From: an uncultured Clostridia bacterium
Lineage (GTDB): Bacteria > Bacillota > Clostridia > TANB77 > CAG-508
Length of the DNA: 64,000 bases
Direction of reading: 5' to 3'
Assembly (NCBI GenBank): GCA_944386365.1
Contig: CALXAT010000002.1
Location: 62,001-126,000 of the forward strand
Each line of letters begins with the position of its first letter. Within the stretch, counting starts at the first letter, position 1. Shown piece after piece: positions 10,411 through 20,069 of the stretch. Made by a program: the position numbers and the translations under genes. Under the pieces are notes generated by a model. That model was not told the origin of the DNA. It saw only the letters and a list, made by a program, of their open reading frames with translations, and searched no databases.

Positions 10411-11280
10411 TTATGCTTCTCTTCGCCAATAAAACAAATATTGTTGCGCTAATCCCGCTAAATTGCCAAACTTTTCTTTTGCTATTGTTTCAATTTGTTT
10501 TTTATTTACTTTTGTTTCATCTTCATTTTGGATATATAAATCATTCATCACTCTTCTTACCCATACATCTATTGGAAATACTTCTAAACGTTTTAAATCA
10601 GAAAACAATAATATACAATCTGCAACTTTTGGACCAACACCTGAAAGGGTTAATAATTTTTTTCTTACTTCCATCGTGTTTGGATTTTCTTCCAGTTCTT
10701 TTAAATTCACTTTTCCATCTAATATCATTTTTGTAGTTTCATATAATCGAATATCTCTAAAACCTAATCCTAATGCTCTATAGTCTTTTACCGTAACATC
10801 TTTTAGCTCGTTTGGCGTTGGAAATGTATAATATGTTTTTTCCTTCCATTCAATCTTTTTTCCATATGCTTTAGATAATCTCTCAATGATTCCTTTAATT
10901 CTTGGTATATTATTATTAGCAGATATGATGAAGGATATAATGGTCTCCCATAAGTCTTGATTTAAAATTCTGATACCTTTGCCATATTGGATGCTTTTTT
11001 TCATATATTCATCTTTTTGTGATAATTTCTTTTTTAAGTTTTCATAATTTCTATCTAAATCAAAATATTTCTGTATTTCTTCTTCTAAATTCCCTTTTTT
11101 ACATATACCAGAAAATATATAATCTTCTCCTTCTTTTTTTACATTCACTACATTTTCTTTCCATATTCCTGTATAACTACCATCTTTTTGTTCATTCCAT
11201 CGAAAACATTGTCCACATTCAAATATATCTTTTAAGTTAAAGGTTTCTGGTTTTCTTAATATATATTGCTGTTCTTCCAT
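10411..11280 (-). CDS. ogg: 8-oxoguanine DNA glycosylase/AP lyase, OGG1 type
   Basis: 289 residues. The N-terminal OGG domain shows FECGQCFRW. The helix-hairpin-helix segment LSGVGPKVADCILLF carries the catalytic lysine and FPIDVWVRR the catalytic aspartate. It removes 8-oxoguanine and nicks the abasic site. This is the eukaryote-like OGG1 family also common in Clostridia, not MutM. Confidence 0.92.
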   Translation of the reverse strand: MEEQQYILRKPETFNLKDIFECGQCFRWNEQKDGSYTGIWKENVVNVKKEGEDYIFSGICKKGNLEEEIQKYFDLDRNYENLKKKLSQKDEYMKKSIQYGKGIRILNQDLWETIISFIISANNNIPRIKGIIERLSKAYGKKIEWKEKTYYTFPTPNELKDVTVKDYRALGLGFRDIRLYETTKMILDGKVNLKELEENPNTMEVRKKLLTLSGVGPKVADCILLFSDLKRLEVFPIDVWVRRVMNDLYIQNEDETKVNKKQIETIAKEKFGNLAGLAQQYLFYWRREA

Positions 11281-11332
11281 CTCTTAATCCATTCCTTTCT
11301 TAAAGTCCAGGTTGAATTATATCACATAAAGA

Positions 11333-11366
11333 AAAATTACTCTATATTTTTATATAAAGTAATTTT
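11333..11366 (-). terminator. Terminator after the sigma-factor locus
   Basis: AAAATTAC and GTAATTTT form an outer stem around an AT-rich inner stem, with T-rich sequence following on the minus strand. It lies just after the 11374-12357 gene. Confidence 0.7.
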
Positions 11367-11373
11367 ATCTTTT

Positions 11374-12357
11374 TTATTCTCTATTTTCTTCTCCTTCTGT
11401 TCTATAACCACTTGCATTTACTTGATTAATAATTGTTCCTTGCATTCCAATTATTAAATCTTTATTACCATCTAATGTATTATATTTTAATATTGTATAT
11501 TCTGGATATCGATATTCTGTACTACCACCGTCACTATAATATCCTATTTCACAGATTCCATATTTTTCATCTTGTTTTGTTTGTTCTAAGATATCTTGGA
11601 CCGTTATAACATTTTGTTTAAGTGCATCTTCTAAAGAATACATCATATTTTCTTCTACTGTAATAAAGACATCTCCTGCAAATGTGTATACACCAAAATC
11701 TAAATTGTCAAATTGATTTTCTTCTGCAATTCTTTTTATTCCCATATCTTTTCTAGCCATATAGGTTAGTTCAAATTTCTTTTTATAAGAGGAACTTTCT
11801 AAATTATATTCACAAATAACAGGCATTTCAGTTACTTCTATAAGATATGGTTCCATAATAACTTGTATTATATTATCCTTTGTTACTCTTTTCATTTGCC
11901 AACGTAAACCATCATATCTTCCAGTTTCTTCACCGTTTACAGTTACTTTATAATATCCATAAATCGTTTGGTATTCTTCTGCTGTACCATTTACACTTGG
12001 TACTGGCATATTTATTGAATTGATAACATCTGTTTCTCCCGTATTCTTTTCACTTGCATATTGTCCTAGTACGAATTCTACTTGTATATTATCTGTTTTT
12101 TCATTTGAAATTCTCTGTATTTGTAAGATAGCTGCCTTACGATTACTTGCATTATTGATAAATTCATCGATTTTATTTTCATTTTGTATATTTCCATTTT
12201 CAATAACAATAATATCTTTATTTTTCTCCTCTTGATTTTCATCTTGTTCATCTATATATTGTACATTTTTACTATAATCCACATATACCTTTGTTCCATA
12301 TCCTAAAATGATTAAAACAATTACAATACTTAAAATAATTACTATCTTCTTTTTCAT
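11374..12357 (-). CDS. Membrane-anchored extracytoplasmic protein paired with the sigma factor
   Basis: 327 residues from ATG 12357, chosen because AAGGTGG lies five bases upstream; a GTG three codons earlier is possible. One N-terminal membrane segment (about residues 3-22) is followed by an acidic linker and a large outside domain without recognised motif. It lies 24 bases after the sigma-factor gene, so it probably senses the surface or controls that factor (inference). No anti-sigma zinc motif is seen. Confidence 0.7.
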   Translation of the reverse strand: MKKKIVIILSIVIVLIILGYGTKVYVDYSKNVQYIDEQDENQEEKNKDIIVIENGNIQNENKIDEFINNASNRKAAILQIQRISNEKTDNIQVEFVLGQYASEKNTGETDVINSINMPVPSVNGTAEEYQTIYGYYKVTVNGEETGRYDGLRWQMKRVTKDNIIQVIMEPYLIEVTEMPVICEYNLESSSYKKKFELTYMARKDMGIKRIAEENQFDNLDFGVYTFAGDVFITVEENMMYSLEDALKQNVITVQDILEQTKQDEKYGICEIGYYSDGGSTEYRYPEYTILKYNTLDGNKDLIIGMQGTIINQVNASGYRTEGEENRE

Positions 12358-12381
12358 CCATACCACCTTTTTTCCCTTCTA

Positions 12382-13344
12382 TTATTTAGACAATTTCTTT
12401 TTCCATTTTAGTTGGTATTTTATGAAAAAAATAATGGTAATTATTAAAAATATGATAGATACCCCTATACACCCTATTCCAACATAGGATATATTATTTT
12501 CTTCTGGTATTTCTTCGACTACTGTTTCCTGCTTTATTTCGTTTTCTGCATTTGTATCTTCTTTTTCTGTTTCTTCTGTTACTGTATTTTCTGGTTGTAT
12601 TGTATCTTGCATCTCTTTATTTTTTTGTTCGTCTTGAAAACTTTCATTATTGCTTTTTTCACTATCTTGTCGTATACTATTTTCTACTTCACCTTTTTCT
12701 TGTCCCATTGTATTTTTATCATTTTCTTGTATCTCTTCTTGTTGTTTTTCTTCTGTTTTTACATCTATTAACATTGTCTTTATTCCAATAATAAATGTAA
12801 TTATAAACATGGCAAGATTTCCTAACATTAACTTTATAGAACGTAAACTTTTGTAATATCTCCATTTTACTGTTCCAACAGGTTCATTTAATAATTCACT
12901 AATCTCTTGAAACGAAAATTTCGATATGATTTTTAAAGAAATAATTTCTTTTTCCTTATTATTTAATTTACTTAATCGTTTATTAAATTCTATATAATCA
13001 ATTGCCTTATCAATCTCATTATGGTTATTTTCTATTTCATAAATTTTATCTAATGAAATTTCATTTTTCCTCTTTTTTAAGAAATTCAAGGTTTCATTTT
13101 TCGTTATTTGATAAAGCCAACTAGCTTCTTTATTAGTTGGAAGTTTTGATTTATCCATTTCATATATTTTGGTATAGACAATTTGCACCATATCTTCTGC
13201 ATCTTCTCTATTTTTTAAAATTGAAAAGGCCACACCATAAACCATTTGCTTATATGTAATATATAATGCTTCTATTCCTTTCATATTGTTCTCTTTTATA
13301 TCTAAAAAGATTTGGTTTAATTTTTGATTATCTATATTCACCAT
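12382..13344 (-). CDS. ECF-type sigma factor fused to a membrane-spanning C-terminal region
   Basis: 320 residues. Residues 1-175 are a sigma-70 family factor: region 2 with KNREDAEDMVQIVYTKIYE, region 4 with KLNNKEKEIISLKII and a helix-turn-helix SFQEISELLNEPVGTVKWR. After this come a hydrophobic helix (about 178-193), an about 95-residue Glu/Gln/Asn-rich stretch, and a second hydrophobic helix (about 290-310) with a basic tail. Ordinary ECF factors end after region 4. The layout predicts a sigma factor held at the membrane with an exposed acidic loop. Confidence 0.85.
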   Translation of the reverse strand: MVNIDNQKLNQIFLDIKENNMKGIEALYITYKQMVYGVAFSILKNREDAEDMVQIVYTKIYEMDKSKLPTNKEASWLYQITKNETLNFLKKRKNEISLDKIYEIENNHNEIDKAIDYIEFNKRLSKLNNKEKEIISLKIISKFSFQEISELLNEPVGTVKWRYYKSLRSIKLMLGNLAMFIITFIIGIKTMLIDVKTEEKQQEEIQENDKNTMGQEKGEVENSIRQDSEKSNNESFQDEQKNKEMQDTIQPENTVTEETEKEDTNAENEIKQETVVEEIPEENNISYVGIGCIGVSIIFLIITIIFFIKYQLKWKKKLSK

Positions 13345-13482
13345 ATCATTCCCTTTTATTCATAATAATTTAACACATTTTTTATTTGTTTAATACAAAT
13401 ATAATAATTTGTGACAAGCAAATTTTATAATTCAATCCTAACATAAAGACAGTGAATTCGCAATTCGCTAACTCTAAAAAAA

Positions 13483-13500
13483 AGAGTACAAATGTACTCT
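13483..13500 (-). terminator. Terminator of the peptide-resistance module
   Basis: Stem AGAGTACA / TGTACTCT with an AA loop; on the minus strand eight T follow. It overlaps the stop codon of the 13499-14158 gene. Confidence 0.9.
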
Positions 13501-14158
13501 ATTCTTCAAAATCCACTATAAATTCTAAATCTGTATTATCTAATGTTTTATATGCTTCTTGTTCAAATTGATATTTTAGATTGATAATTCTTACATCTAT
13601 TTGTTTTGGTTCTGTTAATGCTTCATCTAATGAACAACTCATCGTTTTACGAATATGTGTTAAATCTTCTGTGATATTTTGATAATATTCTTGTCTATTA
13701 AATACACAATGATCATTTAATTTATAATACATACTTTCTTTATACTTTTCTCTTAAAAATCCAGTAATATATTTTCTTGTATACATAAGATTACTCCAAA
13801 GAGATGTATTCAATATTTGGTTATGGTTATCAAATATAAGATAATCATATTCAACAGAATTTATATTTTTATGGTTTTTACTTTCAAAATCCACAGTAAC
13901 ATCTAATACATTCTTCTCATCAGACATTTGTTCATTTCCTTCTGGATAATAATTAATTCCAGATAATGTAACAGATAAATCTTCTAAATCAATTGTTTGA
14001 TTTTGTGTAAATGTTTGATTTAAATTTCCATTTTGTATTGTTGTTTTTATAATGTTTCGATTATTATAATTTTCTCTATTATAGAAATAAAGAATAATTA
14101 AAACTACACATACAATAACTACCAAAATACCAATACCTATTTTTAATCCCTTTTTCAT
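13499..14158 (-). CDS. Small membrane-anchored extracytoplasmic protein, unknown function
   Basis: 219 residues from ATG 14158, selected because AAAAAGGAGAAATTTC precedes it; an earlier in-frame start at 14188 overlaps the kinase gene. One N-terminal membrane helix (about residues 4-24) is followed by an outside domain. It is the last gene after the histidine kinase of the ABC module, so it may be an accessory sensor or immunity protein. No family was recognised. Confidence 0.65.
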   Translation of the reverse strand: MKKGLKIGIGILVVIVCVVLIILYFYNRENYNNRNIIKTTIQNGNLNQTFTQNQTIDLEDLSVTLSGINYYPEGNEQMSDEKNVLDVTVDFESKNHKNINSVEYDYLIFDNHNQILNTSLWSNLMYTRKYITGFLREKYKESMYYKLNDHCVFNRQEYYQNITEDLTHIRKTMSCSLDEALTEPKQIDVRIINLKYQFEQEAYKTLDNTDLEFIVDFEE

Positions 14159-14177
14159 GAAATTTCTCCTTTTTATT

Positions 14178-15059
14178 TTATTTTTCAAATTCTATTTCTA
14201 TTATTAAATATTGATTTTTAAATTGCGCGGTTATATTTCCACCATTTAATTCAACTAATTGCTTGCTAATAGATAATCCTAATCCAGTAGATTTTTTAGC
14301 ATTTTCTACTGTAAAATATCTATCAAAAATTTTTTGAACTGTTGTTGCATCTAAAGAGGTTGCCTTATTAGAAAACGTTATTTTTCCCTCTGTACCTAAC
14401 TTTATTTTAAAATTCCCATTACTATATTTGCAAACATTAGACAAGATATTTTCAAAAACCCTAATAACAGTATTCCTATCTACATTTCTATAAATTTTTT
14501 CTTTACATATTTCAACTTTTGGTACTATATTTTTACGCTTAAAAAGTGTATAATCATTTGCCAATACCTCTTCTAGAATTTCATTTATGCAATAGCTTTC
14601 TTTCACTATTTTTGTACCTATATCCATTGCTTTAGAAAAGTCAAATAATTGTTCTGTAAGTATTGTTAATTCCTTTGTTTTTCTTTCTATTATTTCTAAA
14701 TATTTTACTTGTTTTTCTTTGTTATCTTTTAATAATTCTATATATCCACTAATGGCCGTAAGTGGTGTTCTCATATCATGAGAAATATTTGTCATAATTC
14801 TTTTTAATTCTTGATTTCCATTTTGGTATTGTAATTTTTCTTTTCTCAAAACTTTTAATTCTCTATTGATTTCATTTGTTAACTGTTTTATTTGTTTATC
14901 TCTTGAAGTTATTGTTATGACAGTATTCGTATCTGATTGTAATATTTCACTTAATGATACGCGTATTTCTTTCATTGACTTTTTCATTAAGTGTATTTTC
15001 ATTGTTGTAAAAAGTAATAAAATGCATAAAATGACAATTGTTACATATAAGCCAATCAC
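14178..15059 (-). CDS. Sensor histidine kinase of the ABC module
   Basis: 293 residues. It begins with GTG at 15059 behind AGGAGGAA. One N-terminal membrane helix and no large outside domain; HisKA box NISHDMRTPLTAI with phospho-His94; HATPase with an N-box (ILSNVCKYSNG) and a STGLGLSISKQL G-box. This short-sensor architecture is typical of kinases that respond to cell-wall-active peptides through their ABC transporter. The partner is the response regulator at 16804-17466. Confidence 0.88.
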   Translation of the reverse strand: MIGLYVTIVILCILLLFTTMKIHLMKKSMKEIRVSLSEILQSDTNTVITITSRDKQIKQLTNEINRELKVLRKEKLQYQNGNQELKRIMTNISHDMRTPLTAISGYIELLKDNKEKQVKYLEIIERKTKELTILTEQLFDFSKAMDIGTKIVKESYCINEILEEVLANDYTLFKRKNIVPKVEICKEKIYRNVDRNTVIRVFENILSNVCKYSNGNFKIKLGTEGKITFSNKATSLDATTVQKIFDRYFTVENAKKSTGLGLSISKQLVELNGGNITAQFKNQYLIIEIEFEK

Positions 15060-15070
15060 AAATATTCCTC

Positions 15071-15817
15071 CTATTTCAATTCTTTTTTATTAAATATATA
15101 AATTCCTATACTATTAATAATAAGCGTTATCCCTAATGAATATATCCATAATATGGATATATTGGCACATTCTCTATATGCTAACCAAGATATTTGCATT
15201 GCTTGTCCTGCCGGAATCATGTTTAATATTTCATCTCCTGGTGTTTGTAAAACAGCTATTACCATCATAGCTAATGTTAATAATAGGCAAAGAACTGTTG
15301 ATGTCGTTATATTAGAACATATTAAAGAAATAAACGTAAATATTGCTGCATAAGAAACAATCATCATAAAAATATCTAATAAAATTAATAAAAATTCTGA
15401 TACTGGAATTTGTATACTTCCAAACATAGGTATCCCAATACTCGCAACAATTAATAAATATATTATTTCAATCATCACACCTACAACAACACTTAGGATA
15501 AAGTTCGACATATACATATTGGCTCTCTTATGCCCTGCTATAATCTTATTTCTAATTACGCCATCTGAATATTCTGTTCCAACAAATAAACTGGTAAATA
15601 AAGACATAAGAAAACCAATAATAAGGACATTATCTATCAACAATCTATCTGTACTTTTTAAATTCGTTGTCGGCAAATTATATTCTATATATTTTATTTC
15701 ATCCGCATATCTAGAATATAGTGTAAACAAAGCCATCCCCATCATTATCACAATAATGAAATAAAAAATTTTATTTTTCTTTAATCGAAAAAATGCTGCG
15801 TTTAATAATTTATACAT
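15071..15817 (-). CDS. ABC transporter permease, ABC-2 type
   Basis: 248 residues from ATG 15817, which has GGAGGTGGCAGTA upstream; the gene overlaps the end of the ATPase gene by 8 bases. Six hydrophobic segments and an SDGVIRNKIIAGHKR segment after helix 2 are typical of the ABC-2 family that moves peptides or lipids. With the ATPase it probably forms a lantibiotic or bacitracin-type export or immunity pump. Confidence 0.85.
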   Translation of the reverse strand: MYKLLNAAFFRLKKNKIFYFIIVIMMGMALFTLYSRYADEIKYIEYNLPTTNLKSTDRLLIDNVLIIGFLMSLFTSLFVGTEYSDGVIRNKIIAGHKRANMYMSNFILSVVVGVMIEIIYLLIVASIGIPMFGSIQIPVSEFLLILLDIFMMIVSYAAIFTFISLICSNITTSTVLCLLLTLAMMVIAVLQTPGDEILNMIPAGQAMQISWLAYRECANISILWIYSLGITLIINSIGIYIFNKKELK

Positions 15818-16724
15818 TACTGCCACCTCCAATCAAATTCATATAATAGTTTTCTAGTGACTCCTCTTTTTCATTAAATTCTTCTATTATACAATTTCTT
15901 TTAGAAAGTGCAACCACAAATTCTGAAATATTAATCATATCATATATATTGATTTTTCCATTATTTTTTATCTCATACGATAATTTATTTTCCTCTAAAT
16001 AGTAAATACATTCTTTCATATTATTTACTTTGACTTCTATTCTCTTTCTACAATTCTCTTCTAATTTCTTTTTACTTATCTCTTGAATAATTTTTCCTTT
16101 GTTTAAAAAGCCATAATGTGTTGCAATTTTGGATAGTTCATCTAAATAATGGCTCGATATTAGAAAAGTAATACCTTTTTCTTTGTTTAACCTTAATATT
16201 AGTTCTCTAATTTCAATAATTCCTTCTGGATCTAGTCCATTAATTGGTTCATCTAAAATTAGAAAATCTGGTTCTCCCACCAATGCAATAGCAATTCCTA
16301 ATCTTTGTTTCATTCCTAAAGAAAAATTTCTTGCCTTCTTTTTTCCTGTTTCACTTAGACCAACTAATTTTAATATATCTTTCAGATTATCTAAACTTGG
16401 CAATCCCAATATTTTATATTGTTCTTTCAAATTATCTTCAGCAGTTGCATCTATTCTAATAGCTGGTGTCTCTACAATGGCACCTATTCTTTTTCTTACT
16501 TTTGTTATCTGCTTATCTGTATTTGGAATACCATAAATCATGTATTTACCACTTGTTGGTTTTTGCAATCCGCAAATTAGTCGGATTAGTGTTGTTTTTC
16601 CTGCACCGTTTTTTCCAATTAATCCATAAATAGCACCTTTTGGTATGTGCATATTTAAATCGTCAATTGCTTTAAACTGTTTATATTTCTTATCAAGTGC
16701 TTCTGTTTCTAAAATATATTCCAT
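15810..16724 (-). CDS. ABC transporter ATP-binding protein, BcrA-like
   Basis: 304 residues. Walker A GKNGAGKTT, signature FSLGMKQRLGIA, Walker B FLILDEPINGLDP and the switch His in SSHYLDEL are all present; a C-terminal extension of about 80 residues is usual in this subfamily. It energises the permease encoded next to it. The gene has AAAGGAGGAGG before the start and lies downstream of a four-copy direct repeat that is a likely response-regulator site. Confidence 0.9.
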   Translation of the reverse strand: MEYILETEALDKKYKQFKAIDDLNMHIPKGAIYGLIGKNGAGKTTLIRLICGLQKPTSGKYMIYGIPNTDKQITKVRKRIGAIVETPAIRIDATAEDNLKEQYKILGLPSLDNLKDILKLVGLSETGKKKARNFSLGMKQRLGIAIALVGEPDFLILDEPINGLDPEGIIEIRELILRLNKEKGITFLISSHYLDELSKIATHYGFLNKGKIIQEISKKKLEENCRKRIEVKVNNMKECIYYLEENKLSYEIKNNGKINIYDMINISEFVVALSKRNCIIEEFNEKEESLENYYMNLIGGGSNV

Positions 16725-16760
16725 AACCTCCTCCTTTCAAAGTTACTTTACTACAAAATT

Positions 16761-16800
16761 GTTAAGAAATCGGTTAAGAAATTCGTTAAGATTTGGTTAA
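16761..16800. promoter_or_regulatory. Four direct GTTAAG-type repeats, probable response-regulator operator
   Basis: Plus-strand copies start at 16761, 16773, 16785 and 16796: GTTAAGAAATCG, GTTAAGAAATTC, GTTAAGATTTG and GTTAA. The period is 12, 12 and 11 bases, about one helix turn. They fill the gap between the response-regulator stop codon and the ABC ATPase start. OmpR-family regulators bind tandem direct repeats of about this spacing; the assignment is inference. Confidence 0.65.
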
Positions 16801-16803
16801 ATT

Positions 16804-17466
16804 TTATTCATGAATTTTAAATCCAATTCCCCATACAGATTCGATATATTCTTTCTGTGTGATTCTTCTAATTTTCTTTCGAATATTGCTGATATGTACT
16901 TTTAATGAATTTTCATCACCATCTAATGTATCTTGACTAATTAGCTCTAATAGCTTCGTTTTTGTTACCACTTGTTTAGGATTTAATAATAGCTGTTTTA
17001 ATATAGCAAATTCTGTTTTTGTTAAATGCATCTGCTTTTTTTGAATAAATACAGTATGCTGCGTTTCATCTAAAACCATATCTTTATATTTTAATTCCTT
17101 ATTTTCTACCTTGCCTTCAGCAATTCTTAATTGTACTTGTATTCTTGCTAATAGTTCTTCTGTTGAAAAAGGCTTTGTAATATAGTCATTGGCTCCGCTT
17201 AATAAGACATTCACCTTATCTTCCGGTGATATTTTTGCACTAATGACGATAATGGGAATATTTTTTACTTTTTTTACAATTTCTTCTCCCTTTAATCCTG
17301 GTAACATTAGGTCTAATAAAATTAAATCTATCTTTTTCCTTTCTAATACCATTAAAGCTTCTGTTCCAGAATAACTATCTAACACTTTATATTTTTCTTT
17401 TTCTAATACTTCTTTTATAAGATTGTGGATGTCCACATTATCTTCTACAATTAATATTGTTTGCAT
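16804..17466 (-). CDS. OmpR-family response regulator
   Basis: 220 residues. Receiver with acidic E8-D9, phospho-Asp52 in DLILLDLMLPG and a conserved lysine in VISAK; the C-terminal winged helix ends in ESVWGIGFKI. It probably controls the ABC genes through the repeats directly after its own stop codon. Partner kinase at 14178-15059. Confidence 0.92.
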   Translation of the reverse strand: MQTILIVEDNVDIHNLIKEVLEKEKYKVLDSYSGTEALMVLERKKIDLILLDLMLPGLKGEEIVKKVKNIPIIVISAKISPEDKVNVLLSGANDYITKPFSTEELLARIQVQLRIAEGKVENKELKYKDMVLDETQHTVFIQKKQMHLTKTEFAILKQLLLNPKQVVTKTKLLELISQDTLDGDENSLKVHISNIRKKIRRITQKEYIESVWGIGFKIHE

Positions 17467-17497
17467 GAATACACTCCTTTATAAAATTTATATCTGC

Positions 17498-19018
17498 TTA
17501 GTTTTCTTCCCTTACATTTTTATCTGTTAATTTTTTCTTTCTGTTAAATTTGCGCATATGAATTGTTGCAACAGGAATTAATACTACAATATATGGGATA
17601 ATATATCTAGATTTTGCCTCCCATAATATATGAAATGCAAATCCTCCTATAAAAATAGTGATCAAAAATAGCACATCTATAGAAAGATTTTTTCTATTTT
17701 GTAATAAAACAATGATGCTACAAAGGCATGTTACTAATAATAAAACTTTTTGATAAAAGGTTAATGGATTAATAAAACCTTCTAATATGTCCTCTTCTCC
17801 TACTGTATTATTCCTGATTGCTGCATATGTATTTTCCGTCCACATAGATGTGATTTTTTTACTATAAAATTGCAATGTATATCCTAAATTTTCTAAAAAA
17901 AATGTTAATCTATCTTTTATTTTTTGCGTATATTCTATTTTCATTTCTTCTGGATTTTTTAATGCTGGTCCTGCTATATTTTCATTATACCACCCATTTC
18001 CTCTTGGGCCCTCTTCCATTGCCATAAGGAAATAACTCTCATTCGGATAGATTTTATTTTTATCTAAATCATATTTTTGAAAATAATATTCTTTTACCAA
18101 TATGCTTGGAATAATAGAAATCATTATATACATAACCATAACTGCTGTATACACTACTCTTTCTTTCCATTCCTTTTTTATATTTTCTTTAAATATATTT
18201 AATAACAAGTATATAACAGTTGCAATAATAAAAATTAAACTGTTCATTCGCATCATATAGGCTATCATTGTTAAAATAGATGCACTTATAGGATATATCA
18301 TTTTTTTCGTTTCTGTATATCGCATCATAAAATAAACTGAAAATAAGCATAATGCTAAACTTGGAATATCGCCATAAATATAAGTTGAAAGCATTGGCAA
18401 AGATATGAAAGTTAAAATCAATATGCCTAATCGCACTTTATTGGTTTTATATTTTTTAGCTATTTGCTGATTGATTTTATATAAAGCTATAACAATACCT
18501 ATATTTCCAAGCACATTTAAGACTCTTAAGATTTCCATAATATCAAAATGGATGATTCTAAAAAAGATACTATATACAAATGCTAATGTAATTTGATGTG
18601 GATAGGCTTGCATATATTCTTTTAAAGTTACACCTATATAAGTTGGATTTTGCAAAAATTCTTCTGGATTATTTCTATAAAATGTTTGTGCTAAATTACA
18701 AACATGAACAGAATCTCCTATTACTTTTGGATTTATAAAAATAACCCATAGGATATTAAGCAGGATATATAAAGTGAAAGCCCCTATCTTCAATTTTTTT
18801 CTAATTTTTTCGTTTTTATCCGAATATACGTATCTATCCAACTTATCTGCAACAAAATATATAACCATTCCTACTAATACGAGACCTATCATATACCAAA
18901 AATGATTTGTTTGAATAATAGCCTGTTCTGATGTATCTAAATAGGTCGTAAATATAATATTTAATATGACAATTATTACTAAAAATAAAATTGTAAATCC
19001 ATATATTATTTTTTTCAT
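17498..19018 (-). CDS. Polytopic membrane protein, GT-C glycosyltransferase-like
   Basis: 506 residues with about ten to twelve hydrophobic helices and a long outside loop around residues 100-130 and 320-390. The pattern resembles family 39-type glycosyltransferases that use lipid-linked sugars, but no decisive motif was recognised. It starts 32 bases upstream of the response regulator on the same strand. Confidence 0.55.
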   Translation of the reverse strand: MKKIIYGFTILFLVIIVILNIIFTTYLDTSEQAIIQTNHFWYMIGLVLVGMVIYFVADKLDRYVYSDKNEKIRKKLKIGAFTLYILLNILWVIFINPKVIGDSVHVCNLAQTFYRNNPEEFLQNPTYIGVTLKEYMQAYPHQITLAFVYSIFFRIIHFDIMEILRVLNVLGNIGIVIALYKINQQIAKKYKTNKVRLGILILTFISLPMLSTYIYGDIPSLALCLFSVYFMMRYTETKKMIYPISASILTMIAYMMRMNSLIFIIATVIYLLLNIFKENIKKEWKERVVYTAVMVMYIMISIIPSILVKEYYFQKYDLDKNKIYPNESYFLMAMEEGPRGNGWYNENIAGPALKNPEEMKIEYTQKIKDRLTFFLENLGYTLQFYSKKITSMWTENTYAAIRNNTVGEEDILEGFINPLTFYQKVLLLVTCLCSIIVLLQNRKNLSIDVLFLITIFIGGFAFHILWEAKSRYIIPYIVVLIPVATIHMRKFNRKKKLTDKNVREEN

Positions 19019-19089
19019 TTATTTTCCCCTTCTATACATTACAAATTTCACATTCATATTAGCATAAAAACATACAATTCACAATAAAA

Positions 19090-19120
19090 ATAAAGAAACT
19101 TACGGCGGCAGTTTCCTTAT
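19090..19120 (-). terminator. Terminator after the YitT gene
   Basis: GAAACT and AGTTTC pair around TACGGCGGC; outer A/T pairs extend the stem. On the minus strand a T-rich tail follows. Confidence 0.75.
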
Positions 19121-19133
19121 CTTTATTTAATCT

Positions 19134-19994
19134 TTATTCATTTTTAAATCCCAATCCTAATACTTCTCTAGAATTGGTAATAATAACAAAACTTTTTTTA
19201 TCTATTTTCTTGATAATTTGTATTGTCCTTGCTATATCTTTTCTAGTTACCGCACACATTAAGATTAGTTTATCTGTATTGGTATACATGCCTTTTCCAT
19301 AAATTCCAGTTGTTCCTCTACCAATATTTTCTCCTATTTCTTTAGCAATTGTTTCTGCGTTATCAGAAACAATATAAATTAATTTTGTAAAATAGATACC
19401 TTCAAATAAAATATCAATAATTTTTCCCATTATATAAATAGCAATAGCAGAATACAAACCAATTTCAATTTCTCTTAAAAAAATCATATTTAAAGCCACA
19501 ATAGCAATGTCTATTAAAAATATAATTTCTCCTACTTTTATTGTTGGCTTATATATTTTGGCTAAATAACTAAATAAATCTGTTCCTCCTGTTGAACTAT
19601 TTACCTTTAATAAAATTGCCGTTCCTACCCCCATTAAAATTCCACCATAAATACATGCTAAAAACTTATCACTTGTCAGAGGTGTTAACTTGTCTAATAT
19701 ATCTATAAAAAAAGATAAACTAATAGTTCCTATAATAGATTTTACAAAAAATGTTTTTCCTATTTTTAATATAGACATTAAAAATAATGGAATATTTATG
19801 ATTAACATACTAATTCCCATTGGTATATTTAATAAATAATATGTTATAGTTGCAATTCCTGCTATACCTCCTGAAGATAATTTATTGGGTAATAAAAATA
19901 AAGATACAGCAATTGCAATAATAAAAGCCCCTAAAATTGTTCCCAATATTTCTAAAATACTATTTTTTATTGTTCCTTTTTCTTTTATTTTCAT
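19134..19994 (-). CDS. YitT family membrane protein
   Basis: 286 residues. Five or six helices in the first 190 residues with LSSGGIAGIA and NSSTGGTDLFSYL, then a soluble DUF2179 domain with GRGTTGIYGKGMYT. The family is widespread in Firmicutes; a transport role is suspected but not settled. Its ribosome site AAAGGTGA lies inside the 3' arm of the terminator hairpin at 20000-20042, so its translation may be attenuated. Confidence 0.9.
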   Translation of the reverse strand: MKIKEKGTIKNSILEILGTILGAFIIAIAVSLFLLPNKLSSGGIAGIATITYYLLNIPMGISMLIINIPLFLMSILKIGKTFFVKSIIGTISLSFFIDILDKLTPLTSDKFLACIYGGILMGVGTAILLKVNSSTGGTDLFSYLAKIYKPTIKVGEIIFLIDIAIVALNMIFLREIEIGLYSAIAIYIMGKIIDILFEGIYFTKLIYIVSDNAETIAKEIGENIGRGTTGIYGKGMYTNTDKLILMCAVTRKDIARTIQIIKKIDKKSFVIITNSREVLGLGFKNE

Positions 19995-19999
19995 AATAA

Positions 20000-20042
20000 A
20001 AAATCACCTTTATTACTAGTATTGGTAATTTCAGGTGATTTT
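20000..20042 (-). terminator. Terminator hairpin that also masks the yitT ribosome site
   Basis: Perfect 10-bp stem AAAATCACCT / AGGTGATTTT, with an inner TTAC/GTAA stem. On the minus strand the second arm AGGTGATTTTTT holds the AAAGGTGA site and ends six bases before the YitT start codon. Confidence 0.75.
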
Positions 20043-20069
20043 ATTCGATTCTTTGAATTGCTCGCTTAT

